This document shows positions 4,567 to 5,516 of a stretch of DNA of 5,516 nt, one piece after another. Source of the stretch: Acidobacteriota bacterium (GTDB taxonomy: Bacteria; Actinomycetota; Acidimicrobiia; Spongiisociales; UBA5794). Where the stretch lies: contig JACZST010000140.1 in the NCBI GenBank assembly GCA_022574065.1, forward strand, positions 1 to 5,516, given 5' to 3'. The position numbers and the translations under genes were made by a program. The first letter of the stretch is position 1. The number at the start of each line of letters is the position of its first letter. A model generated the notes under the pieces. It made no database searches and had not been told where the DNA came from. It saw only the letters and a program-made list of their open reading frames with translations.

Positions 4567-4635
4567 GGGTCGAAGACAGTAAGCATCAAGGTGTCGGCGG
4601 CGTGCACGGCAAATCGCCCTGGTTGAGGACAGATC

Positions 4636-4643
4636 AGGAGGAG
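4636..4643 (+). promoter_or_regulatory. Near-perfect Shine-Dalgarno sequence AGGAGGAG
   Basis: AGGAGGAG ends 4 nt before the ATG at 4648. With GGAGGAG before tetR it is the best ribosome-binding site in the window; it fixes the start of the 88-residue protein and argues that this odd ORF is translated. Confidence 0.8.
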
Positions 4644-4647
4644 TCTG

Positions 4648-4914
4648 ATGCCACGTAGAAGAGGAAGAGCCCCTGGACCTGCCCGCGGCGGGCGGAGAAG
4701 GCGAAGGAGACAGCGTCGCCGACGCGTCGTCCTTGTGGGCGGGATGGTTGCCATCGGCACCAAGAAGATGAGCGCCAAGAACGCTCAAGCTATCGAGGAG
4801 CACACTGGGATTCCGCCGGAGGAACTCGAAGATGCCGATCTCGAAGAGGCCATGCAGGAGTTAGGCATCCCCAACGAGGACGTCAGCGAAAGCGATATCG
4901 AGGCGTCAAGCTGA
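4648..4914 (+). CDS. Charge-bipolar 88-residue protein with Arg-rich N-terminus and acidic two-copy repeat
   Basis: Function not recognised. Residues 1-26 contain 15 Arg with Gly, Pro and one Gln. A short hydrophobic patch VVLVGGMVAIG (27-37) follows, then TKKMSAKN, then an acidic helical C-terminus (50-88) with 15 Asp/Glu. The patch is short for a transmembrane helix, so membrane association is possible but not certain. The C-terminus holds two aligned units, GIPPEELEDADLE (54-66) and GIPNEDVSESDIE (73-85): six identical positions and several conservative ones, 19 residues apart. Arg codons are mixed (5 AGA, 2 AGG, 8 CGN), so the run is not a simple DNA repeat; AGA/AGG are usually rare in GC-rich actinobacteria. 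The excellent Shine-Dalgarno sequence and the ordered C-terminus support a real gene. Possible roles are nucleic-acid or polyphosphate binding through the Arg tract, or membrane anchoring by a positive-inside tail. Monocistronic, with two hairpins upstream. Confidence 0.75.
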   Translation: MPRRRGRAPGPARGGRRRRRRQRRRRVVLVGGMVAIGTKKMSAKNAQAIEEHTGIPPEELEDADLEEAMQELGIPNEDVSESDIEASS

Positions 4915-4996
4915 CCCTGACGAGATGACTCCAATCCGTGCCCTTGAGCCGGCGATCTGGATGGCGAACGAGCCGAGGACTACTACAGGGAGTGAG

Positions 4997-5028
4997 CTGC
5001 AACGCTGGTTGCCGTCTGCTGGTTGCAG
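4997..5028. repeat. Overlapping inverted and direct repeats (CTGCAAC/GTTGCAG; GCTGGTTGC twice)
   Basis: CTGCAAC (4997-5003) and GTTGCAG (5022-5028) form a perfect 7-bp inverted repeat. Within it GCAAC-GCTG-GTTGC (4999-5012) forms an alternative hairpin, and GCTGGTTGC is directly repeated at 5004-5012 and 5018-5026. The two folds exclude each other. It lies in the 287-bp convergent gap 4915-5201, in which no gene can be supported. Confidence 0.6.
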
Positions 5029-5051
5029 GTCGAACCGCTCGCGAAGCACCG

Positions 5052-5065
5052 ATAATCGCGATTAT
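5052..5065. repeat. Perfect 14-bp palindrome ATAATCGCGATTAT
   Basis: A self-complementary 14-mer with AT-rich arms and a CGCG centre, standing out from the GC-rich surroundings. Its form is that of a dimeric regulator's operator, but it lies between convergent gene ends, where no promoter is obvious. Confidence 0.6.
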
Positions 5066-5070
5066 GACGA

Positions 5071-5087
5071 GTTGCGCGATGCGCAAC
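5071..5087. repeat. Inverted repeat GTTGCGC-GAT-GCGCAAC
   Basis: A perfect 7-bp stem with a 3-nt spacer, 5 nt after the preceding palindrome. TGCGCAAC recurs at 5192-5199 near the hydrolase stop codon. No T-run follows within 10 nt, so intrinsic termination is not strongly supported. Confidence 0.6.
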
Positions 5088-5154
5088 CTACGCGGGCGAG
5101 TGGGCGATCTTCCGCTCCAAAGGACCTCGGGGCTCGGATTTGCCTGGTATCTAG

Positions 5155-5168
5155 TCCCGGGCCCGGGA
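5155..5168. repeat. Perfect 14-bp palindrome TCCCGGGCCCGGGA
   Basis: A self-complementary all-GC core flanked by T and A, 34 bp before the end of the hydrolase gene. It could serve as a bidirectional transcription end or a protein site; as an RNA hairpin its centre must open to form a loop, leaving a short stem. Confidence 0.5.
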
Positions 5169-5201
5169 TGCGAGTCGTGGGTTTCCCGGATTGCGCAACG
5201 G

Positions 5202-5516
5202 CTAGACCGACACGGGCTCGGCGGACGCCAAGGTGGCGATCTGGTCGATGACCTCAGGCGCCCGAAGCATGCCATGGTGCCCGTGGCCCTGTGTGCTCAC
5301 AAGCCGCACACCCCAACGCTCGGACAGCAGCTTCGCGTGGTCAATCGGCACGATGTCATCATCGACGTCGTGGATGAGCAGCGTGCGGCCGGGGACGTTC
5401 ATGTCGAGCATCTCTTTCGGCATTCGGTCCCAGAGGTCTTCGCCGAATCTGCGCTCCATCGAGTGTTCCACAGCCTTTACGACCACGGGCCGAAGCCGGA
5501 GGGTCGCTACGAACCA
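5202..5516 (-). CDS. Alpha/beta hydrolase, C-terminal part, cut by window edge
   Basis: The minus-strand frame is open from the right edge (first codon 5514-5516) to TAG at 5202-5204, giving 104 residues. It begins WFVATLRLRPVVVKAVEHSM, a cap/helical segment, then ERRFGEDLWDRMPKEMLDM, the core strand GRTLLIHD and the motif DVDDDIVP, which fits the DxxDxxVP pattern carrying the triad Asp (visible residue 53). Then RLVSTQGHGHHGMLR carries the probable catalytic His (visible residue 80). The last helix is APEVIDQIATLAS. This is the C-terminal third of a serine hydrolase with the alpha/beta fold (esterase, lipase or serine-aminopeptidase-like). The nucleophile elbow GxSxG lies beyond the window, so activity cannot be confirmed. 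The GTG at 5486 inside this stretch is not the start; the frame is protein-like upstream of it. It converges with the 88-residue protein gene. Confidence 0.87.
   Translation of the reverse strand, partial: WFVATLRLRPVVVKAVEHSMERRFGEDLWDRMPKEMLDMNVPGRTLLIHDVDDDIVPIDHAKLLSERWGVRLVSTQGHGHHGMLRAPEVIDQIATLASAEPVSV

Noticed and set aside
4997..5199. Integron attC site or replication origin
   Set aside because: The GCGCAAC/GTTGCGC arms do not fit the RYYYAAC/GTTRRRY consensus, no integrase is present, and there are no DnaA-box-like TTATNCACA sequences.
4883..5275. Minus-strand ORF of 130 codons across the palindrome-rich gap
   Set aside because: Arg/Pro/Ser-rich composition without protein-like pattern; it overlaps the hydrolase end in another frame and the end of the 88-residue gene.

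Overview
The window is GC-rich DNA with actinobacterial character: the genes strongly prefer G or C at third codon positions, a GTG start is used, and there is a TetR/SnoaL-like divergon, a lipoprotein with a Thr/Ser/Pro-rich stalk, and a small hypothetical protein of a kind common in Actinomycetota. An uncultured member of that phylum, perhaps Acidimicrobiia, would fit, but that is inference. No rRNA, tRNA, CRISPR array, transposase or phage gene is visible.

Left part (1-1519). A partial minus-strand gene for a small hypothetical protein enters from the left edge. It is followed by a two-gene plus-strand unit: an unknown 114-residue protein overlaps a GNAT acetyltransferase by ATGA. The acetyltransferase is broken twice, by an in-frame TAG at codon 36 and by loss of the acetyl-CoA-binding loop. 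The gap between it and the next gene holds two short minus-strand stretches that look like leftovers of other genes.

Middle (1520-4282). A complete HAD-family phosphatase/phosphomutase gene converges on a minus-strand pair: an NTF2/SnoaL-like protein, then a secreted lipoprotein with a C-terminal 'luciferase domain' (DUF5519-like). A TetR-type repressor gene diverges from this pair across a 132-bp intergenic region that carries three copies of a 9-10 bp direct repeat and several inverted repeats. The simplest reading is a locally regulated module in which the TetR protein senses a small molecule and controls the SnoaL-like and lipoprotein genes. The ligand and reaction are unknown.

Right part (4283-5516). 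After tetR come a foldable 3' region, a short frameshifted remnant of an LtrA-family membrane protein, and two strong tandem hairpins, the second followed by TTTT. A gene with an excellent Shine-Dalgarno sequence then encodes an 88-residue protein with an Arg-rich N-terminus, a short hydrophobic patch and an acidic C-terminus containing a two-copy repeat. The 287-bp convergent gap after it is unusually rich in perfect palindromes. The C-terminal part of an alpha/beta hydrolase runs off the right edge on the minus strand.

Overall, intact genes alternate with debris (GNAT, LtrA and two smaller fragments), which suggests an accessory region undergoing gene turnover. The best candidates for new biology are the TetR/SnoaL/luciferase-domain lipoprotein module, the bipolar 88-residue protein with its structured upstream region, and the palindrome cluster.
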